Source of the DNA: Paenibacillus tundrae | GTDB taxonomy: Bacteria; Bacillota; Bacilli; Paenibacillales; Paenibacillaceae | Assembly: GCF_030812775.1 (NCBI RefSeq) | Contig: NZ_JAUSTI010000004.1 | Coordinates: 124,001 to 188,000 of the forward strand | Length of the DNA stretch: 64,000 nucleotides | Reading direction: 5' to 3' | Part shown: positions 13,284 through 21,614 of the stretch, piece after piece | Layout of the letters: every line of letters begins with the position of its first letter | How positions within the stretch are numbered: position 1 is the first letter of the stretch | Made by a program: the position numbers and the translations under genes | The notes under the pieces: generated by a model | Seen by the model: the letters and a program-made list of their open reading frames with translations, nothing else | Database searches by the model: none | What the model was told of the DNA's origin: nothing

Positions 13284-14450
13284 ATGTTTAGTCAACCGAT
13301 TTATATCGCCACGATATTACTTGTTATTTTAGCTATTGGAGAATTAGTCTCCATCTGGTCCAAAGCACGAATTCCTTCCTTGCTCGTTGTTCTAATCGGT
13401 TATCTACTACTGAACTGGGCAGGATTCTTTCCGCAAGGCGTGGTGTCAAGCTCTGCACTGAGCGCGTTCGGGGCGCTGATGGTGGCTCCACTTATTGTGC
13501 ACATGGGAACCTTGATTCCACTGAAATTGATTCGTTCGCAGTATAAAGCGATATTGATTTCACTGTTCGGATCACTTATAGCTACAGGCCTCATTTTGTT
13601 GATTGTAACACCATTTTATGGTTACCCTACAGCTGTTGCCGGGTCAAGCCCGGTGGTCGGTGGAATTATCTCTTATCTAATCACGGCTACCAAGCTACAG
13701 GAGATGAATCTCGCTCATCTGATTACGATTCCGGCTGTTATTCTTGGCATTCACTCACTCGTAGGCATGCCGCTCGCAACCAATTTACTTCGGAGGTATG
13801 CTCTGAAACTACAGAAGCAGGGCGCTTTTGAGAACAAGACTCCAACGTCAAGTAACGTGAATATTAAGGAAGCGAATGTCAAAACATTTCTTCCACAGCG
13901 TTTCCATACCGCGCCAATCTTGCTATTGTTCTTATTCATTATGGGCAGTCTGTCCATCTATCTTGGCAATGTAACCGGGCTAAGCTATAGTATCTGGGCT
14001 CTGCTTCTGGGTGTTATAGGTCACCTCGTCGGGTTATTTCCATCACGGATTCTGGATAAAGCTAGTACGTCAGGCATTGCCATGATCGGTCTGATTATTG
14101 TGGTTATGACAAGTATGGAGTCGATTACGTTAGATGCAGTGGTCAGCTCTATTATTCCCGTATTGTTCATTATCGCAGTCGGGGTGGTTGGTGTAATGAT
14201 CGGGGGATTCCTTGGCTCTAAGCTATTCAAATGGGACCCGCTTAAAGGTCTGCCTGTGGCGTTAACAGCCCTATTTGGTTTTCCGGGGGACTACATCATC
14301 TGTGAAGAAGTGAGTCGTTCCGTTGGGCGTGATGAGAATGAACGTCAAGCGATTCTGGATGAGATTTTGACACCTATGCTGGTCGGTGGATTTACAACCG
14401 TCACTACAGCCTCTGTGTTAATTGCGTCAGTATTAATCAAGACACTGTAA
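13284..14450 (+). CDS. Polytopic membrane protein, probable transporter partner of the amidohydrolase
   Basis: A 388-residue protein with about ten hydrophobic segments and a central hydrophilic loop near residues 180-205. Glycine-rich broken helices (SSPVVGGIISYL; FGFPGDYIICEEV) recall secondary carboxylate/amino-acid transporters of the GltS or 2-hydroxycarboxylate type, but I cannot assign a family confidently. It sits 35 bp after the amidohydrolase with GGGGAGAGG as ribosome site, so the two are cotranscribed. Its final Leu codon and TAA lie inside repeat element R1. Confidence 0.72.
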   Translation: MFSQPIYIATILLVILAIGELVSIWSKARIPSLLVVLIGYLLLNWAGFFPQGVVSSSALSAFGALMVAPLIVHMGTLIPLKLIRSQYKAILISLFGSLIATGLILLIVTPFYGYPTAVAGSSPVVGGIISYLITATKLQEMNLAHLITIPAVILGIHSLVGMPLATNLLRRYALKLQKQGAFENKTPTSSNVNIKEANVKTFLPQRFHTAPILLLFLFIMGSLSIYLGNVTGLSYSIWALLLGVIGHLVGLFPSRILDKASTSGIAMIGLIIVVMTSMESITLDAVVSSIIPVLFIIAVGVVGVMIGGFLGSKLFKWDPLKGLPVALTALFGFPGDYIICEEVSRSVGRDENERQAILDEILTPMLVGGFTTVTTASVLIASVLIKTL

Positions 14451-14543
14451 GAGGTTGTTCAAAAAGTCCGCTTTTGATTACGAAGGATGCGCGAGCGGCA
14501 TCTCAGCGCCCGATATGGGATTCATATGAACTCGCACTATAAG
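14445..14543 (+). repeat. Dispersed repeat R1, internally deleted copy
   Basis: A 99-bp copy in inverted orientation relative to the 229-bp copy at 37493-37721. It keeps both ends: the right end begins CTGTAAGAGGTTGTTC and runs through about 75 bp nearly identical to the longer copy, then jumps to the left end (GCACTATAAG), lacking about 130 internal bases. The element starts within the last Leu codon of the preceding transporter gene and supplies its TAA stop. Confidence 0.8.
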
Positions 14544-14610
14544 TACATGAGCAGAAGTGGAGTGTTTAGTTCCATTCTTTTTGTAAAATTGATCTTCTCT
14601 TCATCCTAAT

Positions 14611-14720
14611 TTCAGATTCTATTAAGGTTCGAAGACTAAGATAAGTCTTGTAAACCCCTTCTCGTGTTAAATAGATGTGTGACTGGCTCCGCCCGGATCG
14701 TCCGGCGGGGCATTTTTTTT
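14611..14720 (+). repeat. Dispersed repeat R2, copy A, with terminator hairpin
   Basis: About 110 bp shared with 17821-17927. The best block is TTGTAAACCCCTTCTCGTG and the following ATAGATGTGTGACTG. It ends in a GC-rich hairpin (GCTCCGCC...GGCGGGGC) followed by eight T, so on the plus strand it can act as a terminator for the transporter gene. Its minus strand reads a peptide related to copy B's, without a full gene. Confidence 0.75.
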
Positions 14721-14816
14721 GTATCTTTGGCTGTGTAGGGTTACGTGATAATGATATGATAGAAGCATACATAAGGATATACAGAGTAGAGGTATGAAGA
14801 GGAGGGAAGGGTTCTC

Positions 14817-15734
14817 ATGGATGTGACGCTCCATACGATGTTTCGACCGATCCAGATCAATGGTACGGATGAGCAATCGTATTATGTGGAGAGAATGCCT
14901 TCTGCTGATCTCATGGCGTACATTGCTTGCTATTGGGAATCAGGATTTTTCTCGAATAGAGAAGAGAGCATGTTGCCTAAACAGGTGAATGGAGTACCCA
15001 CTCGGGTATTGCCGGACGGTTGTACGGATATTCTGATAACATACGATGCGGCTCAGTCGAAGCATACGTTATCGTATTGTGGGAACTACACGCAGCCCTT
15101 CATGTTTCCCCAGTCAGTGGGTGTAGTTCCATCAGGAGATTATACGTTTGGTGTGCGCTTTTTTCCGGGCGGAGCACGTTCATTTCATGGATTGCCGCTG
15201 GATACGTTCACAGATTTGAGAATCGCTCTTGAGGAGTGCTGGCCTACCCAGGTGAATGAACTTCGAGAACGCCTGGCTACAACGAACAGCTTTGATGAGC
15301 GAGTGCAAGTCATGGAGAGCACATTGAAAAAGTTGTCGGTGCGTATCTCAGCGTATGAGCAGGATCTGATGAAAAATGTTCTGCACCGCATATTCAGCGA
15401 TGGCGGTAGCATGAATGTACATGAGCTCGCCATGCGTGAGGTTGTGAGTGAGCGGCAATTACATCGTAAATTTGCAGGCTGGATTGGCGTTAGCCCGAAG
15501 CGATTCAGCGAGATCGTTCGTTTTCACCGTGTGCTGGCGAGCATCCACCAGAATCCGGCGTGTGACTGGGCGGCATTGGCGGTTGAACATGGATTCTACG
15601 ACCAAGCACACTTGATTCGTCACTTTCGTAAGTTCTATGGAGATACGCCGCGGACTGCTGCTAAGGAACATCATTTGATGATGTCCGATTTGTACAATAG
15701 ATTGGACAAGCCCTCGGTTATACTTAAATCCTAA
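14817..15734 (+). CDS. AraC-family transcriptional regulator with DUF6597-type N-terminus
   Basis: A 305-residue regulator. The N-terminal 170 residues carry the pattern of the DUF6597 domain (YIACYWESGF early, then LPDGCTDILI and GVRFFPGGARSF), followed by a C-terminal AraC HTH (about 200-285, with DQAHLIRHFRKFYGDTP). The start ATG 14817 follows GAGGAGGGAAGGG. A DinB-family gene follows after only 26 bp, a pairing common in Bacillales, implying cotranscription and a shared stress or detoxification role. Inducer unknown. Confidence 0.88.
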   Translation: MDVTLHTMFRPIQINGTDEQSYYVERMPSADLMAYIACYWESGFFSNREESMLPKQVNGVPTRVLPDGCTDILITYDAAQSKHTLSYCGNYTQPFMFPQSVGVVPSGDYTFGVRFFPGGARSFHGLPLDTFTDLRIALEECWPTQVNELRERLATTNSFDERVQVMESTLKKLSVRISAYEQDLMKNVLHRIFSDGGSMNVHELAMREVVSERQLHRKFAGWIGVSPKRFSEIVRFHRVLASIHQNPACDWAALAVEHGFYDQAHLIRHFRKFYGDTPRTAAKEHHLMMSDLYNRLDKPSVILKS

Positions 15735-15760
15735 GATGAATAATAAAGGAGACAACTGAT

Positions 15761-16249
15761 ATGAATGGAACTATGCAAATGAGAGATCATCTGCTTCGAG
15801 AATTGGAAACAGGCGTGCGTACAGGGGCATCACTTATCCGTCTGATTCGTCCAGAGGATTGGGCATACCGTCCACAGGATAACATGCGTTCTCTAGTGGA
15901 GCTAGTGCATCATTTTATTCAAATTACGGCCTCGGATCTTGCCATCATGCAGGAGAAAAGCGAAGCAGAGGTTGGACAAGTTGAAAATAGTCTAGCAGGC
16001 ATCGAGGATATTGAGAAATTAGAAGCAACGCTGTGGAGTAATCTAGAAGCGTACAAAGCCTATATTGTTTCTCTCAGTGAAGAGGATCTATTGACCCGTT
16101 CAACCAAAGCATTTTATATGGAGCACGGACACCTTCAAGCCCAGTGGCAGATTGAGACGCTAACGCATGTATTCCATCACCGTTCCCAGCTCTATAATTA
16201 TCTCAAGCAGCAGGGGCATGAATTAAACTTCTTCATGTTATACGCGTAA
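15761..16249 (+). CDS. DinB-family protein
   Basis: A 162-residue four-helix-bundle protein of the DinB/YfiT metal-binding superfamily. The three-His metal site is visible as LVHHF (about residue 48) and THVFHHRSQL (about 137-146). Members include thiol S-transferases such as bacillithiol transferases and DNA-damage-induced proteins of unknown function. The ribosome site AAAGGAGAC fits ATG 15761, and the gene ends shortly before a terminator at 16337-16369. It is the second gene of a pair with the AraC-type regulator. Exact reaction unknown. Confidence 0.88.
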   Translation: MNGTMQMRDHLLRELETGVRTGASLIRLIRPEDWAYRPQDNMRSLVELVHHFIQITASDLAIMQEKSEAEVGQVENSLAGIEDIEKLEATLWSNLEAYKAYIVSLSEEDLLTRSTKAFYMEHGHLQAQWQIETLTHVFHHRSQLYNYLKQQGHELNFFMLYA

Positions 16250-16336
16250 GCTCGGAGAGTTATAATTTTCTGTCAGCAGGGTTTGCGTATGTAATTCAGT
16301 CCGTTTCTACGTTGAACATAAAGTACACATCACAGC

Positions 16337-16369
16337 AGCTCTACCGGATTGTTCGGTAGGGCTCTTTTT
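16337..16369 (+). terminator. Terminator after the DinB-family gene
   Basis: AGCTCTACCG (16337-16346) pairs with CGGTAGGGCT (16354-16363), allowing a G-T pair, with a seven-base loop and a following CTTTTT. Confidence 0.9.
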
Positions 16370-16503
16370 CGTTTGAATCAATCATTGAATCTCAAATCTA
16401 TGAAGTCTAGCAAAAATAGACGTTATAACACTGGAAATTTACCGTTACAATGCTAGATTTCAAACATAGAATACCGTATCAAAGCAAAAAGGAGGTGATT
16501 CAC

Positions 16504-16791
16504 ATGGCTATCCTTTTACCAATTCAGTATTACAATCTTCCAGCGGGTGTAGGTAAGTCCTACTACGAAAATCTGGCTGGAGGCTCCAACGCTACTGTAA
16601 CAGTCAACAACAATGGACCATTTCCCGTATCTCTTGTAATTACTCGTGTTAATGAACCAATTGTCACTTATGTTGTTCCTGTAAACAGTAGTCTTACGAT
16701 TGGAGCAGGTCATGTGTTAGTTTTCGCGTTGCTAGCGAATAATGGAGGCCCGGCTTCCGGAACGATTCAATTCGCTGTAGCTGATTTCTAA
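16504..16791 (+). CDS. Small beta-rich protein, possible spore-surface/endospore-appendage-like protein
   Basis: A 95-residue protein started at ATG 16504, where AAGGAGGTGATTCAC gives a near-perfect match to the 16S anti-Shine-Dalgarno; the frame's earlier ATG 16450 has none. The sequence has no Cys, Asp or Lys-rich regions and alternates hydrophobic and Asn/Gly/Thr residues (TVTVNNNGPFPVSLVITRV), as in small self-assembling jelly-roll proteins. It loosely resembles DUF3992-type endospore appendage subunits, but lacks their cysteines, so this is only a suggestion. It has its own strong terminator, indicating an independent, probably abundant transcript. Confidence 0.75.
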   Translation: MAILLPIQYYNLPAGVGKSYYENLAGGSNATVTVNNNGPFPVSLVITRVNEPIVTYVVPVNSSLTIGAGHVLVFALLANNGGPASGTIQFAVADF

Positions 16792-16818
16792 TGCAGACTT
16801 GACTGTAATGCATTGAAC

Positions 16819-16867
16819 AAGCCCTTGTCTGGTAGGTTATCCTTCCGGGCATGGGCTTGGTTTTTTT
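16819..16867 (+). terminator. Strong terminator after the small beta-rich protein gene
   Basis: AAGCCCTTGTCTGG and CCGGGCATGGGCTT form a 14-bp stem with one mismatch and wobbles, followed by GG and seven T. Confidence 0.92.
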
Positions 16868-16901
16868 GATAGACGAATACAGCATTACGACCCTTAAATA
16901 C

Positions 16902-17044
16902 GAGGGGAATTGGAAGAATGATAAGAAAGATGGCAAGGGTCAACCAGAGATCAAGGAAATATCTAATGAAGCAACATTGCTTGTATAGAAAAAGAAGTCA
17001 AACCGCACATCGATCAATTCGAAAAGCTGGCTAAGCAACTGTAG
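16902..17044 (+). pseudogene. Possible frameshifted remnant of a gene's 3' end
   Basis: Two short frames read like the C-terminus of one protein. The first (from about 16902) gives a charged stretch ending EISNEATLLV before TAG 16986-16988. The next frame continues with IEKEVKPHIDQFEKLAKQL before TAG 17042-17044. A single shift near 16985 would join them. There is no start codon or ribosome site. I cannot identify the parent protein, so this is a weak call. Confidence 0.3.
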
Positions 17045-17146
17045 ACATAAACCTCCTGTTTGACATGGCTCCCATTCGATTAATTCATGGTATAGCATGG
17101 TACAGAAATTAGTGAATTGGTCATACCAATGGGAGGGTGTAATATC

Positions 17147-17701
17147 ATGAAAGAGACTCATCAGATGGAGCGAAACACGTTTCTGGAAACGGATCGGCTT
17201 GAGTTTGCGACTTGGACTGAAGAAGATCGCCCCTTAGCATCCGCGCTCTGGGGTGATCCAGAGGTGACGAAGTGGATGAATAATAAAGGGTTTTTGAATG
17301 AGGATGAGGTGGAGGCACGACATACACAAGAGATGAAACGGCAGCAGGAAGAAAATGTGCAATACTGGCCGATGTTTGAGAAAGAGACAGGTGTATTGGT
17401 CGGTTGTTGTGGGCTCCAGCCACATTCATCAGATGAGAACGTGTATGCATTGGGTGTTCATCTGACACGGGATCATTGGGGTCAAGGTTATGCGACAGAG
17501 GCCGCTCAGGCGGTGATTCAATATGCTTTTGAAGAGTTGGATGCAAAATCCCTAGTGGCAGAACATCATCCAGAGAATGAAGCTTGCAGACAACTGTTGC
17601 TGAAGCTCGGCTTCTCTTATGTAAGTGATGAATTGGTTGAGCAAACGGGGAAGATACATCCGTCATATCTCTTGCAGAGGCCGTCCCGGGAACCAAAATA
17701 A
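17147..17701 (+). CDS. GNAT-family N-acetyltransferase (RimJ/RimL type)
   Basis: A 184-residue acetyltransferase. The N-terminus has the RimL-like start ETDRLEFATWTEEDRPLASALWGDP, and the acetyl-CoA motif A region GVHLTRDHWGQGYATEA is intact near residues 108-124, followed by the motif B segment HHPENEACRQLLLKLGF. Start ATG 17147 is preceded by GGGAGGGTG; an upstream in-frame ATG (17117) lacks a site. RimJ/RimL-type enzymes acetylate protein N-termini, amino groups of small molecules or antibiotics; the substrate here is unknown. It stands alone between two intergenic repeat regions. Confidence 0.9.
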   Translation: MKETHQMERNTFLETDRLEFATWTEEDRPLASALWGDPEVTKWMNNKGFLNEDEVEARHTQEMKRQQEENVQYWPMFEKETGVLVGCCGLQPHSSDENVYALGVHLTRDHWGQGYATEAAQAVIQYAFEELDAKSLVAEHHPENEACRQLLLKLGFSYVSDELVEQTGKIHPSYLLQRPSREPK

Positions 17702-17820
17702 TAATTCGGGGGTCATTCGATAAGATGAGGTAGTGTAGCGCTCACACCATAGTCCTGTCTTGACTAATCCTAATAAGTTACGTCGAATGAAGACCAAATT
17801 CATCGTTTTTTTATTTCTTT

Positions 17821-17927
17821 TTCAGCTTCTATTAAGGTAGCGAAGGTAAGATATTTCTTGTAAACCCCTTCTCGTGTTAGATAGATGTGTGACTGACCCC
17901 GCCGGACGCCGGTGGGGTATTTTTTTG
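17821..17927 (+). repeat. Dispersed repeat R2, copy B, with terminator hairpin
   Basis: The second R2 copy shares TTCAGC/ATTCTATTAAGG at its left and the TTGTAAACCCCTTCTCGTG block in the middle. It ends with ACCCCGCCGG-ACG-CCGGTGGGGT, a fully paired hairpin, and a T-run. The hairpin bases differ from copy A but pairing is kept. It lies about 170 bp before rhaD and 120 bp after the acetyltransferase gene. Confidence 0.75.
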
Positions 17928-18098
17928 TTTGATTTTGAAATAAAACAGATAAACAAACATAAACAAAAATAAATAAAATAAAATTGCGATGGTATGATTG
18001 ACTTATAAAGATAAACAAAGGTATAATGAATGTGAAAAAAGGAACTTACTAGTACGTGGCGAGCTAAAAAAATGAGGTAACCTAAGGAGAGAATGATC

Positions 18099-18953
18099 AT
18101 GAACGTGACCCTTACGAATAAAACGAACGAAACGGATCGACCTGCTGGCTGGAATATCCCCTTTATCCGTGAGATGGCCGAGATTACACAGCATATGTGG
18201 AAAAATGGCTGGGATGAACGTAATGGTGGTAACGTTAGCTATTTGCTAGAGGAAGAAGAAGTTGCTCAGTATATCGATATTCATCACGTCATCCGTACAA
18301 TTAAACCGGCATTTGCTGTGCATGAGTTGGCTGGGAAATATTTTATCGTGACCGCTTCGGGTAAATATTTCAAAAATGTGCTAGCTGACCCAGAGAGTAA
18401 TCTCGGATTACTGCGTGTCTCGCAGGATGGACAGGAATTGGAGGTATTGTGGGGCTTGAAGTCGGGAGCCAACCCAACCAGTGAGTTGCCTACACACTTC
18501 ATGAGCCATATCGAACGTCTAAAAATCGACCCCAATCACCGGGTTGTGATGCACAACCATGCGACCAATGTACTGGCGATGACCTTCATACATGAACTGG
18601 ACGAAGCGAAGTTCACGAAGACATTATGGCAGATGTGTACGGAATGTGTGGTTGTATTCCCGGACGGTGTAGGTATCATTCCATGGATGATCCCGGGATC
18701 GAATGAGATTGGACGTGAGACGGCTGAGAAAATGAAAGAGTATCACGCAGTGATCTGGCCACAGCACGGTATTTTTGGTACAGGGACGACGATTGATGAA
18801 GCGTTCGGACTTATTGAGACAATTGAGAAGGCTGCTCAAGTGTATATGCTGGTTGCTGGTCATGAGATTAGACAACGAATTACGGATGAGCAGCTTACAA
18901 CACTCGCTGAAGCCTTTGGCGTGACTCCACGACCTGGCATCATCGGCACTTAA
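18099..18953 (+). CDS. rhaD: Rhamnulose-1-phosphate aldolase
   Basis: A class II zinc aldolase that splits L-rhamnulose 1-phosphate into dihydroxyacetone phosphate and L-lactaldehyde. The 284-residue product has the expected zinc ligands His152 and His154 in MHNHATN and His223 in PQHGIFG, and SELPTHF holds the catalytic-glutamate region. ATG 18099 is preferred to ATG 18093 because AAGGAGAG lies at better spacing. No rhamnose isomerase, kinase or regulator is adjacent, so the rest of the pathway must be elsewhere. A terminator follows at 19155-19193. Confidence 0.93.
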   Translation: MNVTLTNKTNETDRPAGWNIPFIREMAEITQHMWKNGWDERNGGNVSYLLEEEEVAQYIDIHHVIRTIKPAFAVHELAGKYFIVTASGKYFKNVLADPESNLGLLRVSQDGQELEVLWGLKSGANPTSELPTHFMSHIERLKIDPNHRVVMHNHATNVLAMTFIHELDEAKFTKTLWQMCTECVVVFPDGVGIIPWMIPGSNEIGRETAEKMKEYHAVIWPQHGIFGTGTTIDEAFGLIETIEKAAQVYMLVAGHEIRQRITDEQLTTLAEAFGVTPRPGIIGT

Positions 18954-19000
18954 TATATGTATTGCTGGTAGAGAAATATATAGATGGATTGGAAGTGACA

Positions 19001-19150
19001 TTTACACAAGAACGGAGAGGACAGAAATAACGTGAAGAAGCGAAGCGTTCGGCTGAAAGCTTTCTGGAAGAAAGCTACATCGGAAGCATACGCTATCCCC
19101 GGATTTACCTCTTTAGAAAAGGGAATCAAAAAAGTTACGAGTGGGAAAGG
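19001..19150 (+). repeat. Dispersed repeat R3, divergent copy
   Basis: About 48 bp at 19002-19050 (including AACGGAGAGGACAGAAATAA) match 59175-59224 with one difference. The downstream half is rearranged relative to the other copies, but still contains CCCCGGATTTACC and AAGGGAATCAAAAAA. It lies in the 3' region of rhaD, before its terminator. Confidence 0.65.
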
Positions 19151-19154
19151 AAAT

Positions 19155-19193
19155 GGTCTTTGGTTTACGAACCGAAGTCCGTTTCTTTTTTTT
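19155..19193 (+). terminator. Terminator after rhaD and R3
   Basis: GGTCTTTGGTT pairs with AACCGAAGTCC around a TACG tetraloop (one T-T mismatch), followed by GTTTC and eight T. Confidence 0.88.
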
Positions 19194-19380
19194 GGCATTT
19201 AAACGTCAATTAAGCTCAAAAAAGTTCAAATTAATCACAAAGAATGGCTTTGTTATTCATTATTGAATTGTAGAATGCATTATCTCACGCTGACGAATTT
19301 CGGGTGAAATGACGTATTGTTATTGTGCTCGCGATTTTGCATAATAACAATGCTTCACACATGAAAGACGGAAGGAAGTC

Positions 19381-21204
19381 ATGATCATGATTGGCAAAAT
19401 GAAGAGGGTCTTAATAGGCAAGCCGATGAAATCGGCGCAACTGGATGGAGAGAAACTGGGGAAATGGAAGGCTCTTGCGATTTTATCTTCGGATGCATTA
19501 TCGTCTGTGGCCTACGGTACGGAACAGATTTTACTGGTGCTCGTTGCGGCCGGCGTTGCTGCTCTATGGTATTCCGTTCCGATCTCTATCGCTGTGCTTG
19601 GGTTACTTGTCATTTTAATATTCTCTTATCGCCAGACGATATTTGCCTATCCTACAGGGGGCGGCGCGTACATTGTAGCGAAGGATAATTTGGGTACAAC
19701 GCCCAGCTTGATCGCCGGTGGCTCATTGCTGGTCGATTATATCCTCACGGTTGCCGTAAGCTCATCTGCCGGCACAGATGCGATTACGTCGGCGTTTCCT
19801 GCTCTACATGATCACAGCATAGCGATTGCACTGTTGATGATTGTTTTTCTGACGATTATGAACCTGAGAGGGGTCACAGAGTCGGCTTCCGTGCTGGCTC
19901 TCCCGATATATTTGTTTATTTTCTCTATCGCGATTCTCATCATCTCTGGGGGAATCAAGTTCTTCGCTGGAGGTATGCATGCCGCAGCACCTGAGTTTGG
20001 AACGAGTCTATCACATGTAAGTATATTTCTCTTGCTCAAAGCATTCAGCTCAGGCTGTTCCGCACTAACTGGGGTGGAAGCAGTAAGTAACGCGATTCCG
20101 AATTTCAAGCAGCCTGCAGAGAAAAATGCGGCTGGAACCTTATTGCTGATGGGGTGTATACTTGGCGCAATGTTCATCGGCATTACCTTGCTCGCCTTTG
20201 GTTATGGTGTGAAGCCTGATCCTCAGGCAACGGTCATTTCACAGATTGCTGAAGCGACGTTTGGCAGAGGCACGATGTATTTTATCATTCAAGGTGTGAC
20301 AGCACTCATTCTATTCCTGGCTGCGAATACAGCATATTCGGCTTTCCCGTTGTTGTCGTTCATGATGGCCAAAGACAAATATATGCCGCACATGTTCATG
20401 GTGAGGGGAGATCGATTAGGTTTCTCTAACGGTATTATTTTTCTAAGTGTAATGTCTGCATTGCTCGTTGTAGGCTTCAAAGGGAACACGGAAAGTCTCA
20501 TTCCTCTCTACGCGGTGGGTGTGTTCATTCCCTTTACGTTATCACAACTCGGCATGATGATTCGCTGGATCAAAGTCAAACCATCGGGTTGGAGAACGAA
20601 GTTACTCGTTAATACGGTGGGGATGCTGACGACTTTGTCGATCACCTTAATTTTTATTTTCACCAAGTTCACGCAGACATGGGTTATCTTTATTTTCTTA
20701 CCACTCGTCGTTTATGGATTCATGCGCATTCATCGTCACTACTGTAACATCGCTGATGAGCTGCGTATTGACATCCAATCGGAGAAGCCGGCTCGAAAAG
20801 GGAATACGATCGTCATTCCAGTGGCAGGCATTACACGGGTCGTGATGAATACGATCAGTTATGCCCAGACGATGTCAGATAACGTTGTAGCACTATACAT
20901 CGGTTTCGATGATGAGGCGATTCATAAGATGGAGAAAAAGTGGGCAGAGTGGAACCCAGGCGTGCGCCTCGTGGTGGTGAAGTCTAGATACCGTAGCATT
21001 ATGGGGCCTTTGAAAAAATTCATCGATACCGTGGAGTGGAAAACATCAGAGACGGATCATATTACCATTCTCATCCCACAATTCATCACCAAGCATTGGT
21101 GGCAAAATGTACTGCACAATCAAACCAGCTTCATGATTCGAACCTACTTGATTAATTATAAGGACGTCATAGTCACAACTGTGCCCTATCATCTTAATCG
21201 ATAG
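19381..21204 (+). CDS. kimA: High-affinity potassium importer KimA (APC superfamily)
   Basis: A 607-residue APC-superfamily K+/H+ symporter, the same length as B. subtilis KimA (YdaO). It has about twelve membrane helices over residues 30-440, the first with the SSDALSSVAYGTEQ motif, and a cytoplasmic C-terminal domain (about 455-607) typical of KimA. KimA imports potassium under K+ limitation and is inhibited by cyclic di-AMP. In B. subtilis the gene is also controlled by a c-di-AMP riboswitch; I looked in the 180 bp between the rhaD terminator and this start and could not recognise one. Start ATG 19381 follows GGAAGGAAG; ATG 19387 is an alternative. Confidence 0.9.
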   Translation: MIMIGKMKRVLIGKPMKSAQLDGEKLGKWKALAILSSDALSSVAYGTEQILLVLVAAGVAALWYSVPISIAVLGLLVILIFSYRQTIFAYPTGGGAYIVAKDNLGTTPSLIAGGSLLVDYILTVAVSSSAGTDAITSAFPALHDHSIAIALLMIVFLTIMNLRGVTESASVLALPIYLFIFSIAILIISGGIKFFAGGMHAAAPEFGTSLSHVSIFLLLKAFSSGCSALTGVEAVSNAIPNFKQPAEKNAAGTLLLMGCILGAMFIGITLLAFGYGVKPDPQATVISQIAEATFGRGTMYFIIQGVTALILFLAANTAYSAFPLLSFMMAKDKYMPHMFMVRGDRLGFSNGIIFLSVMSALLVVGFKGNTESLIPLYAVGVFIPFTLSQLGMMIRWIKVKPSGWRTKLLVNTVGMLTTLSITLIFIFTKFTQTWVIFIFLPLVVYGFMRIHRHYCNIADELRIDIQSEKPARKGNTIVIPVAGITRVVMNTISYAQTMSDNVVALYIGFDDEAIHKMEKKWAEWNPGVRLVVVKSRYRSIMGPLKKFIDTVEWKTSETDHITILIPQFITKHWWQNVLHNQTSFMIRTYLINYKDVIVTTVPYHLNR

Positions 21205-21385
21205 ACGTAACGACAAGAAGTTCATGAGCTTTATGTGCAGTTGAAGTTTAAATCCGTTGTTAGAAGCGCTAAGCTTCTGACCTAACAATAACCGGAGTAC
21301 CTTTGTAAATTGGGATTTTCCAGTTTTGTGTTAAATCAATGATATTTCAGGAAATGAGAATTTCATTTCACATTTACAAAGGCAG
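21205..21385. repeat. Intergenic inverted repeat downstream of kimA
   Basis: CCTTTGTAAAT (21300-21310) and ATTTACAAAGG (21372-21382) are exact complements separated by 61 nt. It immediately precedes the terminator at 21386. No gene is visible from 21205 to 21614. Confidence 0.5.
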
Positions 21386-21429
21386 CCGCATGAAACTTCC
21401 CGAATGAAGGGAGGACATGCGGTTTTTTT
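21386..21429 (+). terminator. Terminator of kimA
   Basis: CCGCATG (21386-21392) pairs with CATGCGG and an inner CTTCCC pairs with GGGAG, followed by seven T. Confidence 0.92.
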
Positions 21430-21614
21430 GTCATTTTATCCATTAATCTGGAAGCTGTTTCAATATGATTCGTTTGGTAAATGCACTTGTCCACGATTAA
21501 CATTACGTTGATTCAGAATGGATTCTGCAATGATGTTGAACTTATAGACTGATTAAGGTGGTTATGACGATTGAGTCATGACCGAATGATCTAACCAAGG
21601 GGGAAGAAAATCCG

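Noticed and set aside
13284..14450. Assignment of the membrane protein as a keto-deoxygluconate or glutamate permease
   Set aside because: Helix number and Gly-rich breaks are suggestive, but no family-specific motif is present; left as transporter-like.
14566..18018. Minus-strand ORFs over the two R2 copies as genuine small proteins
   Set aside because: The shared peptide is confined to the repeat, flanking residues are unrelated, and neither has a ribosome site; differences between copies are not mainly synonymous.
19194..19380. A ydaO/c-di-AMP riboswitch before kimA
   Set aside because: Expected from B. subtilis, but I could not recognise the conserved cores in the leader. A covariance search (Rfam ydaO-yuaA) would settle it.
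21470..21560. Pho box upstream of the Ugp-like genes
   Set aside because: Only one good half-site (TTAACA); the 11-bp-spaced neighbours match three or four of six bases, which is expected by chance in AT-rich DNA.
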